Source: Streptomyces sp. NBC_01498 (GTDB taxonomy: Bacteria; Actinomycetota; Actinomycetes; Streptomycetales; Streptomycetaceae). Taken from it: a stretch of 64,000 bases of DNA. The DNA is taken from contig NZ_CP109598.1 of NCBI RefSeq assembly GCF_036327775.1, positions 2,232,001-2,296,000 of the forward strand. Reading direction: 5' to 3'. Positions 42,629 to 50,251 of this stretch are shown piece after piece (the first letter of the stretch is position 1; each line of letters begins with the position of its first letter). A program made the position numbers and the translations under genes. Below the pieces are notes generated by a model that saw only the letters and a program-made list of their open reading frames with translations, had not been told where the DNA came from and made no database searches.

Positions 42629-42772
42629 GGACTGCTCCCTCCGCTGCTGTGCCATTTCCCGGCCAGCGTAGAGCGAGGGCGGTGACAAACGGCGAAATTC
42701 CGACGGTCGGTACGACTCCCCGCCGTACCGACCGTTCCGGCCGCGCCTCTTCAGGACGACGGGCCGCCGCGT

Positions 42773-43864
42773 TCAGGAGGTCAGCCACTCCCGGAGCCGG
42801 TTCTCGCAGTGCGTGATCCGCTCGACGGCCACGTGCTCGTCCCGCTTGTGGGCCAGGAGGGCGTCCCCCGGGCCGTAGTTGACGGCGGGGACGCCGAGCG
42901 CGCCGAAGCGCGAGACGTCCGTCCAGCCGAACTTGGGCTGCGCGGTGCCGCCCACGGCCGCCATGAACGCCGCCGCGGCGGGGTGCGAGAGGCCGGGCAG
43001 AGCCGCGCCCGAGTGGTCGTCCACGACGAACTCCGCGACCCCGCAGCCGGCGAACACCTCATGTACGTGCGCCACCGCCTCCTCCTCGGTCCGGTCCGGC
43101 GCGTAGCGGTAGTTGACGATCACGGTGCAGGTGTCGGGGAGGACGTTGGTCGCCACGCCGCCCTCGATCCCGACGGCGTTCAGGCCCTCCCGGTACTCCA
43201 GTCCGTCGATCAACGGGCGGCGCGGTTCGTACGCGGCGAGGCGGGCCAGGATCGGCGCGGCGGCGTGGATGGCGTTGGACCCCATCCAGGCACGCGCCGA
43301 GTGCGCCCGCTCGCCCTCCGTACGGAGGTGGATCCGCAGGGTCCCCTGGCAGCCGCCCTCGACCTGCGCGTCGGACGGTTCGAGGAGGACGGCGAAGTCC
43401 GCCTCCAGCAGGTCGGGGCGGGCGGCGGCGACCTTTCCCAGGCCGTTGAGGTGGGCGGCGACCTCCTCGTTGTCGTAGAAGACGAAGGTGAGGTCGCGGT
43501 TGGGCGCCGGGACGGTGGCGGCGATCCGCAGCTGGACGGCGACGCCCGCCTTCATGTCGGAGGTGCCGCAGCCCCAGAGGACGCCGTTGTCGTCCAGCCG
43601 GGAGGGGACGTTGCCGGCGATCGGGACGGTGTCGATGTGCCCGGCCAGGACGACCCGTTCGGCCCGGCCGAGGTCGGTGCGCGCGACGACGTTGTTGCCG
43701 AGGCGCTCGACGGTCAGGTGCGGGAGGGTGCGCAGCGCGTTCTCGACGGCGTCGGCGAGGGGCTCCTCGGTGCCGCTGACGGAGGGGATGTCGACGAGCC
43801 GGGCGGTGAGCCCCGGGCCGTCCAGCGTGAGATCCAGCGTGGTCGCCGGCTTCGTATCGGGCAT
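42773..43864 (-). CDS. dapE: Succinyl-diaminopimelate desuccinylase
   Basis: A 363-residue M20 metallopeptidase-family enzyme. The metal and catalytic motifs are LAGHIDTVP, GCGTSDMKAG, YDNEEV (catalytic Glu-Glu), LEPSD and the C-terminal HKRDEHV. The dimerisation domain sits between (TEGERAHSARAWMGSNAIH). It hydrolyses N-succinyl-LL-2,6-diaminopimelate to LL-diaminopimelate and succinate for lysine and peptidoglycan synthesis. dapC, for the preceding transamination step, lies 2 kb away. The divergent gene starts about 95 bases upstream. Confidence 0.95.
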   Translation of the reverse strand: MPDTKPATTLDLTLDGPGLTARLVDIPSVSGTEEPLADAVENALRTLPHLTVERLGNNVVARTDLGRAERVVLAGHIDTVPIAGNVPSRLDDNGVLWGCGTSDMKAGVAVQLRIAATVPAPNRDLTFVFYDNEEVAAHLNGLGKVAAARPDLLEADFAVLLEPSDAQVEGGCQGTLRIHLRTEGERAHSARAWMGSNAIHAAAPILARLAAYEPRRPLIDGLEYREGLNAVGIEGGVATNVLPDTCTVIVNYRYAPDRTEEEAVAHVHEVFAGCGVAEFVVDDHSGAALPGLSHPAAAAFMAAVGGTAQPKFGWTDVSRFGALGVPAVNYGPGDALLAHKRDEHVAVERITHCENRLREWLTS

Positions 43865-43959
43865 GGCCAGACCCTATGACGCGGGCGGTGCCCGCCGGTC
43901 GCGGCCGGGGTCGGACGGGCCGGTCCTGTCCGGCGGTCGGGGCCGGTACGGTGGGCGGC

Positions 43960-45120
43960 GTGTCCGAGACCGCCTCCCCCTCCCGTCGTGGCCGACTGCT
44001 GCGTACCACCGCCGCGTTCACCGTGCTCCTCGCGCTGGCGGGCTACGTCGTGGTGCGCTACGTCTCCCAGGACGCCGGACCGCCGCGCTGCACGGCGCGG
44101 GCGGCCGGTCCGTCGGACGGGGACGTCCCCACCTACGAGATGAGTCCGGACCAGGCGGCGAACGCGGCCACGATCTCGGCGGTGGGCACCACCCGGGGGC
44201 TGCCGGAGCGCGCCGTCACGATCGCTCTGGCGACCGCGCTCCAGGAGTCGGCGCTGCGCAACATCGAGTACGGCGACCGGGACTCGGTCGGTCTCTTCCA
44301 GCAGCGCCCGTCCAAGGGATGGGGCACGGTCGAGCAGATCCTGGACCCGGTGTACTCGGCGGGGAAGTTCTACGACGGGCTGGCCGAGGTGCCGGGCTAT
44401 TCGCGGCTGCCTCTTACGGAGGCGGCGCAGCGTGTCCAGCGCAGCGGTTTCCCGCAGGCGTACGCGAAGCACGAGCCGGACGCGGCGCTGCTGTCCGCCG
44501 CGCTCACCGGCCGGGCCGCCGCGACCCTCACGTGTACGGGCGGCGCCGTCCCGGAGCCGGGCGATCCGGCGAAGGTACGGGCCGAACTGACGCGCGCCTT
44601 CGGGCCGGAGGTGCTGCCGCGCACCGACGACGCGGACGCCGGAGCGGCGAAGGGCGAGGAGCGGCGATCCGGGAACAGCACGGACGGCACGGGCGGGGTG
44701 TCGGCGTCCGGGTCGGCGTCCGGCGGGACACCGGCGGAGGATGCCGGGACGGGCGGCGCGGAGGCGGGCGGGGCCGCGACGGGAGGCAGCACGAGGGACG
44801 GTGCGTCCACCGACGGTGCCACAGCCGACGCGCGGGCAGCCGGCGGGCAGGAGACCGGCGGTCAGGCGGGTGGCGAGGAGGCCGGTTCCCGTGGCCCGGC
44901 CGAGGTCGCGGTACCGGTCGACGCCTCGGACGGCGCCCGTGGCTGGGAGCTGGCCCACTGGGCGGTGGCGCACTCCGCCGATCTGCGGATCACCGAGGTC
45001 GCCGTCGAGGGCCGCGTGTGGAGCGTCGAGCGGTCCCGTGAGGGCTGGCGGAAGACCGAGGGCGCGTCCGGTCCGGAGAAATCCACCGGAAACGACGTCC
45101 GTCTGCGTATCGCGCAGTAG
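43960..45120 (+). CDS. Membrane-anchored protein with lysozyme-like region
   Basis: A 386-residue protein with one N-terminal membrane helix (LLRTTAAFTVLLALAGYVVV). The extracellular part contains TIALATALQESALRNIEYGDRDSVGLFQQRPSKGWG, reminiscent of the Glu-containing active cleft of transglycosylase/lysozyme-like folds. A Gly/Ala/Thr/Glu-rich linker (about 235-315) and a small C-terminal alpha/beta segment (RGWELAHWAVAHSADLRITEV) follow. A cell-wall role is inferred. GTG 43960 is chosen because it directly precedes the membrane helix. It is divergent from dapE. Confidence 0.75.
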   Translation: MSETASPSRRGRLLRTTAAFTVLLALAGYVVVRYVSQDAGPPRCTARAAGPSDGDVPTYEMSPDQAANAATISAVGTTRGLPERAVTIALATALQESALRNIEYGDRDSVGLFQQRPSKGWGTVEQILDPVYSAGKFYDGLAEVPGYSRLPLTEAAQRVQRSGFPQAYAKHEPDAALLSAALTGRAAATLTCTGGAVPEPGDPAKVRAELTRAFGPEVLPRTDDADAGAAKGEERRSGNSTDGTGGVSASGSASGGTPAEDAGTGGAEAGGAATGGSTRDGASTDGATADARAAGGQETGGQAGGEEAGSRGPAEVAVPVDASDGARGWELAHWAVAHSADLRITEVAVEGRVWSVERSREGWRKTEGASGPEKSTGNDVRLRIAQ

Positions 45121-45262
45121 TACGGCGGGGTCACCCGGACGGGGCGGCGGCGACGGATCGGGAGGCGTGACACGCCCTCCGGGGGTGGTCCCCCACATGG
45201 CGCTCGTCGCCGTGTCCTGCCAGGGAAGTGACGGTTCGCCGGATCGCCGCACCGAGGATCTT

Positions 45263-45290
45263 TTGACCGTTTTTATCCGGAGCGGATAAT
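45263..45290 (+). promoter_or_regulatory. Strong promoter with a palindrome over the -10
   Basis: TTGACC (45263-45268), a 16-bp spacer and GATAAT (45285-45290) form a near-consensus housekeeping promoter before the small secreted protein gene. TTATCCG-GAG-CGGATAA (45273-45289) is a perfect 7-3-7 palindrome covering the spacer and most of the -10 box, a good repressor site. Confidence 0.65.
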
Positions 45291-45405
45291 GCGACGCGTT
45301 ACCAATTCTTTACTCCCGCACACCGCAACCTCGGGTGCCCTTCGAGGGGTTGTCACTGCGTCCGATCGCCGGACACGACACATTCCTCTCCGTCGAAGGA
45401 GCACC

Positions 45406-45843
45406 ATGTCCCTCCCCCTGACCCGTCGGATCGCCCGTGCCGCGCTGCTCATCGCGGCGGGCGCAGCCCCCGTGGTCGGTGCGGCCGGCTCCGCCGGCGC
45501 GGCTGCCCTCCCGCAGACCGCCGACCTCGGCGGCGTTTCCCAGCTGGACGGCGCCGCGCTCGGCAGCACGCTGGACAACGGCGCCCGGCAGGCGACCGGT
45601 CTGGCGGGCGAGGTCGGCGGCGAGACGATCGCCTCGTCCGTCCCGGGGGCCGGCGAGACCCTCGGCGGCGTCGCCAAGGCCGCGACCCCCGTCGCCCAGC
45701 GCGCCGCCGGTGAGACCGCCGGCAGCGCCGGCCGGACCCTCGGCGACGCGGCGACCTCCGTCACCGAGAACGGCCTGCCGACGGACTCCCTGGGCAAGGG
45801 CCTGCCCACCGGTGCCCTCGGCAAGAGCCTGCCGCTCGGCTGA
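45406..45843 (+). CDS. Small secreted Ala/Gly-rich protein
   Basis: A 145-residue protein with a Sec signal peptide (RRIARAALLIAAGAAPVVGAAGSAGA, cleavage near Ala-Ala). The low-complexity mature part has repeated LG and ETAG segments and ends KSLPLG. AAGGA lies six bases before ATG 45406. A near-consensus promoter with an operator-like palindrome lies about 120 bp upstream and a strong terminator downstream, so it is a single-gene unit. No function is recognised. Confidence 0.8.
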   Translation: MSLPLTRRIARAALLIAAGAAPVVGAAGSAGAAALPQTADLGGVSQLDGAALGSTLDNGARQATGLAGEVGGETIASSVPGAGETLGGVAKAATPVAQRAAGETAGSAGRTLGDAATSVTENGLPTDSLGKGLPTGALGKSLPLG

Positions 45844-45887
45844 GACCGGCGGATCGGCCGATCCGCGCGGATCGCGGGAAGGCACGT

Positions 45888-45927
45888 GAAGGGGCCCGGG
45901 GAGTCGTCGTACTCCCCGGGCCCCTTC
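45888..45927. terminator. Hairpin between secreted-protein gene and dapC
   Basis: A perfect 17-bp stem (45888-45904 with 45911-45927) and a six-base loop lie between convergent genes. Confidence 0.85.
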
Positions 45928-45983
45928 GCGTCGTCGTACGCGGCCTTCCGGCGGCCTCCGTAGGAGGCTTTCGTCTCCGGCCG

Positions 45984-47087
45984 TCAGCCGAGCCGCTTGA
46001 CCGCGGACTCCACGCGTTCGTCGGTGGCGGTCAGCGCCACCCGTACGAACGCGGCGCCGTCGGGCCCGTAGAAGTCCCCCGGCGCGACCAGGATGCCCAG
46101 CTCCGCCAGGTGCGCCACCGTGAGCCAGCACGGTTCGTCGCGCGTCGCCCACAGGTAGAGGCTCGCCTCGCTGTGCTCGACGCGGAAGCCGTGGTTCTCC
46201 AGGGCGGTGCGCAGGGCGGCGCGGCGGGCCGCGTACCGGGCGCGCTGCTCGGTCACGTGCGTGTCGTCGCCCAGCGCCGCGACGGTCGCCGCCTGCACCG
46301 GGGCCGGGACCATCATGCCGCCGTGCTTGCGGATCTGGAGCAGGCCGCCCAGGACGTCCGCGTCGCCCGCGACGAACGCCGCGCGGTACCCGGCCAGGTT
46401 GGAGCGCTTGGAGAGCGAGTGGACGGCCACCAGGCCCTCGTACGAGCCGCCGCAGACGTCCGGGTGCAGGACGGAGACGGGCTCGGCCTCCCAGCCGAGT
46501 TCCAGGTAGCACTCGTCGCTGACGAGCAGCACGCCGTGCTCGCGGGCCCAGGCGACGATCCGGGTCAGTTCGGCCTTGTCGAGAACCCGGCCGGTCGGGT
46601 TGGACGGCGAGTTGAGCCAGAGCAGCCGCAGCCCCGCCGGGTCGAGCGCGGTGGGGTCCTCGTACGGAACGGGCTCCGCGCCGCTCAGCCGGGCGCCCAC
46701 CTCGTACGTGGGGTAGGCCAGCCGCGGATACGCGACCCGGTCACCGCCGCCGAGACCGAGCTGGGTCGGCAGCCAGGCCACCAACTCCTTGGATCCGACC
46801 ACCGGGAGGACGTTGGCGTGCGTCACGCCGCGCGCGCCGAGGCGCCGTTCGACCCAGCCCGTCAGCGCGTCGCGCAGCTCGACCGTGCCCCACACCGTGG
46901 GATAGCCGGGCGAGTTGGCCGCGGCGACCAGGGCCCGACGGATCAGCTCGGGGACCGGGTCGACGGGTGTCCCGACGGACAGGTCCACGATGCCGTCCGG
47001 GTGGGCCTCCGCCGTGGCCTTGTGGGGCTCCAGCCGGTCCCAGGGGAAGACCGGCAGACGGGATGAGACTGCGGACACGGTGCTCAC
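45984..47087 (-). CDS. dapC: N-succinyldiaminopimelate aminotransferase (PLP class I/II)
   Basis: A 367-residue fold-type I aminotransferase. It has [16 protein letters not shown], the [11 protein letters not shown] loop, [12 protein letters not shown] (Asp contacting the PLP nitrogen) and [19 protein letters not shown] with the PLP Lys. Family members of this length next to fdxA act as DapC, converting N-succinyl-2-amino-6-ketopimelate to N-succinyl-diaminopimelate, the step before DapE. GTG 47087 is used; GTG 47078 in the same frame is equally possible. The upstream 281-bp gap to fdxA holds the fdxA terminator and a hexanucleotide array. Confidence 0.92.
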   Translation of the reverse strand: MSTVSAVSSRLPVFPWDRLEPHKATAEAHPDGIVDLSVGTPVDPVPELIRRALVAAANSPGYPTVWGTVELRDALTGWVERRLGARGVTHANVLPVVGSKELVAWLPTQLGLGGGDRVAYPRLAYPTYEVGARLSGAEPVPYEDPTALDPAGLRLLWLNSPSNPTGRVLDKAELTRIVAWAREHGVLLVSDECYLELGWEAEPVSVLHPDVCGGSYEGLVAVHSLSKRSNLAGYRAAFVAGDADVLGGLLQIRKHGGMMVPAPVQAATVAALGDDTHVTEQRARYAARRAALRTALENHGFRVEHSEASLYLWATRDEPCWLTVAHLAELGILVAPGDFYGPDGAAFVRVALTATDERVESAVKRLG

Positions 47088-47200
47088 TCTCTCGACGGTG
47101 CTCGTTCTTCGGTGCGAGGGGTTGCGGCGCGCGGCCGACGGCCAGGTCCGGTGCCGGTGCGATGTCCGGGCCCGGTTCCGGTGCGGAGACCGGGTCCGGT

Positions 47201-47290
<90 letters not shown>

Positions 47291-47322
47291 ACACGGTACT
47301 TCGGCACGACGGGGAAACACCT

Positions 47323-47356
47323 CGGTCCCGTACGGCGAGGCTGCCGTACGGGACCG
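47323..47356 (-). terminator. Terminator of fdxA
   Basis: A 14-bp stem (47323-47336 with 47343-47356) and a six-base loop, 12 bases after the fdxA stop in its direction of transcription. Confidence 0.8.
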
Positions 47357-47368
47357 GGGGCGCGCATG

Positions 47369-47695
47369 TCAGTCGTTCGTGGCCTGCGGCGGCAGTGCGG
47401 CGATGACGGGGTGGTCCCGCTCGATCAGACCGAGCTTGGACGCGCCACCGGGAGATCCGAGGTCGTCGAAGAACTCCACGTTGGCCTTGTAGTAGTCCTT
47501 CCACTCCTCCGGGGTGTCGTCCTCGTAGAAGATCGCCTCGACCGGGCAGACCGGCTCACACGCGCCGCAGTCGACGCATTCGTCCGGGTGGATGTACAAG
47601 GACCGGGAGCCCTCGTAGATGCAGTCGACCGGGCACTCTTCGATGCACGCCTTGTCCTTGAGATCCACACAAGGCTGCGCGATGACGTAGGTCAC
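47369..47695 (-). CDS. fdxA: Seven-iron ferredoxin
   Basis: A 108-residue ferredoxin of the [3Fe-4S][4Fe-4S] type. The N-terminal set is C9...C17-IEE-C21-PVD-C25 and the second set C40-VD-C43-GA-C46-EPV-C50-P. A C-terminal extension ([18 protein letters not shown]) is typical of actinobacterial FdxA/FdxC. It transfers electrons in low-potential redox reactions; its partner is unknown. The GTG start has AGGAGG nine bases upstream. It precedes dapC on the same strand but is separated by its own terminator. Confidence 0.95.
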   Translation of the reverse strand: MTYVIAQPCVDLKDKACIEECPVDCIYEGSRSLYIHPDECVDCGACEPVCPVEAIFYEDDTPEEWKDYYKANVEFFDDLGSPGGASKLGLIERDHPVIAALPPQATND

Positions 47696-47834
47696 GCTGT
47701 CGTTCCTCCTCGATAGGGCGCGGCGGGCCATCTGCGGCTCCGTCCACGGGCGCGCGGGAGCGCGGCGTCGTCGATGCCCGCACCTAGTATCTCCGTTCCT
47801 GGGCACGATCCGCACAGGAGGGGCACGCAGAGCA

Positions 47835-48854
47835 GTGGAATTCACGGCCGGAGGACGGCTCGAGGTCCGGATCACCCCCGCCGACGTGGGCAAACGCGTC
47901 TCGGTCCGCCGCCTGACCGGGGCCTTCGACGGCACGGGGAAGTTCACCGACACGGTCGGTGTGCTCACATCCTGGGACGGCGATGTGGTCCTCATCACAC
48001 GGCGTACGGGTGAGACTGTCCGCATCGCGGAATCCTCGCTCGTCGCGGGCAAGGTCGTTCCGTCGGCGCCGGCCCGGCGGAGGGGCCCCGCCGCCTCCTT
48101 CCCGGAGCTGGCGCGGGTGGCCGCGCGGGCCTGGCAGCCCGTCGAACGGGAGGCGCTCGGCGAGTGGGAACTGCGGGCGTCGGCGGGCTTCACCCGGCGC
48201 GCCAACTCGGTGCTGCCGCTGGGCGGCCCGGAGATGCCCCTGGACGACGCCCTGGAGCGCGTACGGAGCTGGTACGGGCAACGGGGGCTGCCTGCGTACG
48301 TCCAGACCGCCACGGGCGCGGAGGGGACCCAGGAGCGGCTCTGCGCGGAGCTGGAGGCGCGGGGCTGGACACGCGAGGTGACGGCCGAACTGCGGATCGG
48401 CGCGCTCGCGCCGCTGGCGGACGGGCCGCCCGCCGGTGCGACGGCCGTACGGCTGGACCGGGCGTGCGACGAGGCGTGGCTGCGCCGCTACCAGCGCTTC
48501 CAGGAACCGGGGCCGCACGTGCTGACGGTGCTCGGCGCCGGGCCGTCCGTGTGGTTCGCGTCGGTCGCCGAGGAGGCTTCCGAGGGCGACGGGGCGGGCG
48601 GGGTACCCGCCGCGATCGGGCGGTGCGTCGTGGACGGGCGGTGGGCGGGCTTCATGGCCGTCGAGGTCGATCCCGCGCGGCGGCGGCAGGGGCTGGCGAG
48701 CGCGGTGATGCGGGCGCTGGCCGCCCGCGCGCTGGAGGAGGGCGCGTCCGCCGCGTGGCTCCAGGTCGAGTCGGACAACGAGGCGGCGGGCGCCCTGTAC
48801 GACGGGCTGGGCTTCGCCACGCACCACCACTACCACCACTTCCGAGCCGCGTGA
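47835..48854 (+). CDS. GNAT N-acetyltransferase with N-terminal SH3-like region
   Basis: A 339-residue protein. The N-terminal 75 residues form a beta-rich region (LEVRITPADVGKRVSVRRL, VLTSWDGDVVLITRRTGE). The C-terminal half is a GNAT domain with the acetyl-CoA loop FMAVEVDPARRRQGLASAVMRAL and the final LGFATHHHYHHF. The acceptor is unknown. GTG 47835 is the first start at the conserved N-terminus. It is divergent from fdxA, and the transglutaminase-like gene follows 17 bases later, so the two probably form an operon. Confidence 0.88.
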   Translation: MEFTAGGRLEVRITPADVGKRVSVRRLTGAFDGTGKFTDTVGVLTSWDGDVVLITRRTGETVRIAESSLVAGKVVPSAPARRRGPAASFPELARVAARAWQPVEREALGEWELRASAGFTRRANSVLPLGGPEMPLDDALERVRSWYGQRGLPAYVQTATGAEGTQERLCAELEARGWTREVTAELRIGALAPLADGPPAGATAVRLDRACDEAWLRRYQRFQEPGPHVLTVLGAGPSVWFASVAEEASEGDGAGGVPAAIGRCVVDGRWAGFMAVEVDPARRRQGLASAVMRALAARALEEGASAAWLQVESDNEAAGALYDGLGFATHHHYHHFRAA

Positions 48855-48871
48855 GGAGCGAGCGACCGGCC

Positions 48872-49717
48872 ATGGATTCCTCTCTTCCCCAGAAGGACCG
48901 GCGCGCCCGGTTCGCCGCCGAGGCGCGCGCGGAGCGGCCCGACGTCGCGCTCCTGTGCCTCCTCATCGGTACGGAGGCGGACCCCGCGCTGGACGAGGCC
49001 GGGCTCGACGCCGCGCAGATCGAACTCGACCGGCTCGCCGGGATGCTGCCCTTCGGCCTCACCGGCCCGCACGCGTGGGCGCGGGCGCTGGAGGAACTGC
49101 TGGGCGCCCGGCTCGGCTTCCGGGGCACGCCGGGCGAGTACGCCCGGCTGGAGTCCTCCCTGCTCCACGAAGTCCTGCGGCGCGGGCGCGGGTTGCCGAT
49201 CCTGCTGTCCGTGCTGTGGACGGAGGTCGCGCGCCGCGCGGGGGCACCGGTGTACGGGGTGGCGCTGCCCGGCCACTTCGTCGTCGGCCTGGGCACGCCC
49301 GAGGAGCCCGCCCGGAGCGTCCTGGTGGACCCGTACGCGGGCGGGCGGCCGCTGACCCGGCAGGAGACCGAGACGATGGTCACGGGGGCGACAGGCGCCC
49401 CTCTGGAGCCGTCGATGCTGAACCCGGCCGAGCCGCTGCACGTCGTGATCCGGATCCTGAACAACATCCGCGCGTGGGCCTCGACGCGCCCCGAGCGCGG
49501 CGACGTGGCGCTGTGGGCCGTCGAACTGAGCCTCCTGCTCCCGTCCCATCCGGCCCGCCTCCGCTACGAGCGCGCGCAACTGCTGGTGCGCCGGGGCGAC
49601 TTCCTGGCGGGGGCGGCGGAACTGGACGAGTACGCGACGGTGGTGGAGGCGGTGGAACCGGCCACGGCCTCCACGATCCGCGCCAAGGCCCGCGCGGCAC
49701 GGGCGAGACTCAACTGA
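48872..49717 (+). CDS. SirB1/transglutaminase-like protein
   Basis: A 281-residue protein of the SirB1-like transglutaminase-fold family: SLLHEVLRRGRGLPILLSVLW, then VYGVALPGHFVVGL (the His region), VLVDPYAGGRPL and a C-terminal TPR-like part (AVELSLLLPSHPARLRYERAQLLVRRGDF). The usual catalytic Cys is not evident, so an enzymatic role is doubtful. It follows the GNAT gene closely. A 15-bp-stem terminator lies 50 bases after the stop. Confidence 0.85.
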   Translation: MDSSLPQKDRRARFAAEARAERPDVALLCLLIGTEADPALDEAGLDAAQIELDRLAGMLPFGLTGPHAWARALEELLGARLGFRGTPGEYARLESSLLHEVLRRGRGLPILLSVLWTEVARRAGAPVYGVALPGHFVVGLGTPEEPARSVLVDPYAGGRPLTRQETETMVTGATGAPLEPSMLNPAEPLHVVIRILNNIRAWASTRPERGDVALWAVELSLLLPSHPARLRYERAQLLVRRGDFLAGAAELDEYATVVEAVEPATASTIRAKARAARARLN

Positions 49718-49767
49718 CCGCGACCGGGTGGGGCCGGCGCGCCCGCCCCGGCGTCTGCCCCGACCGG

Positions 49768-49808
49768 CGGAAGCCCGCCCCGGCCCGGTAGGGCGGGGCG
49801 GGCTTCCG
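49768..49808 (+). terminator. Terminator of the GNAT-SirB1 unit
   Basis: A 15-bp stem (49768-49782 with 49794-49808) and an 11-base loop, 50 bases after the SirB1-like gene. Confidence 0.75.
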
Positions 49809-49981
49809 GGTGTCGCTCGGGGTCCGTCCGGCGGACCGGCCTCGTACGTGACGTACGCGCGCGGCACCGTGAGGCGCCGCGCCGGCCGGGGCTGTCCGGA
49901 CACGGCCGCTCCGGGGCCTGTCGTCCGGATCGGGCCGGGCTCGCGCGCCCCGGCACCACGCCTCGACGCCGTTGACAGCAC

Positions 49982-50017
49982 AGGAGGGAGGCACGGCATC
50001 CGCCGTGCCTCCCTCCT
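49982..50017. terminator. Terminator facing the peptidoglycan-binding-type gene
   Basis: A perfect 16-bp stem (49982-49997 with 50002-50017) and an ATCC loop, adjoining the first copy of the 112-bp duplication. Confidence 0.85.
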
Positions 50018-50251
50018 CCGCCGTGCGGTCCACGGCACCCACGTGACATCGGCCGCCGACGCGGCGCGCGCTCACCGATCCGGCCCGATCCGAGCGACAG
50101 AACCTAACCCTGCGGGTTCAGGTCGATCTCCGCCGTGCGGTCCACGGCACCCACGTGACATCGGCCGCCGACGCGGCGCGCGCTCACCGATCCGGCCCGA
50201 TCCGAGCGACAGAACCTAACCCTGCGGGTTCAGGTCGATCTCCGCCGTGCG
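50016..50251. repeat. Perfect 112-bp tandem duplication covering a gene 3' end
   Basis: Positions 50016-50127 and 50128-50239 are identical base for base, and the match continues 12 bases into a third partial unit. The unit contains the last codons and stop of the 50216 gene plus downstream sequence, so one extra copy of the gene's 3' tail lies outside the frame. With the two terminators this accounts for the 498-bp gap 49718-50215. Confidence 0.97.

Noticed and set aside
50016..50251. CRISPR-like repeats
   Set aside because: The units are adjacent with no spacers, 112 bp long, and contain part of a gene.
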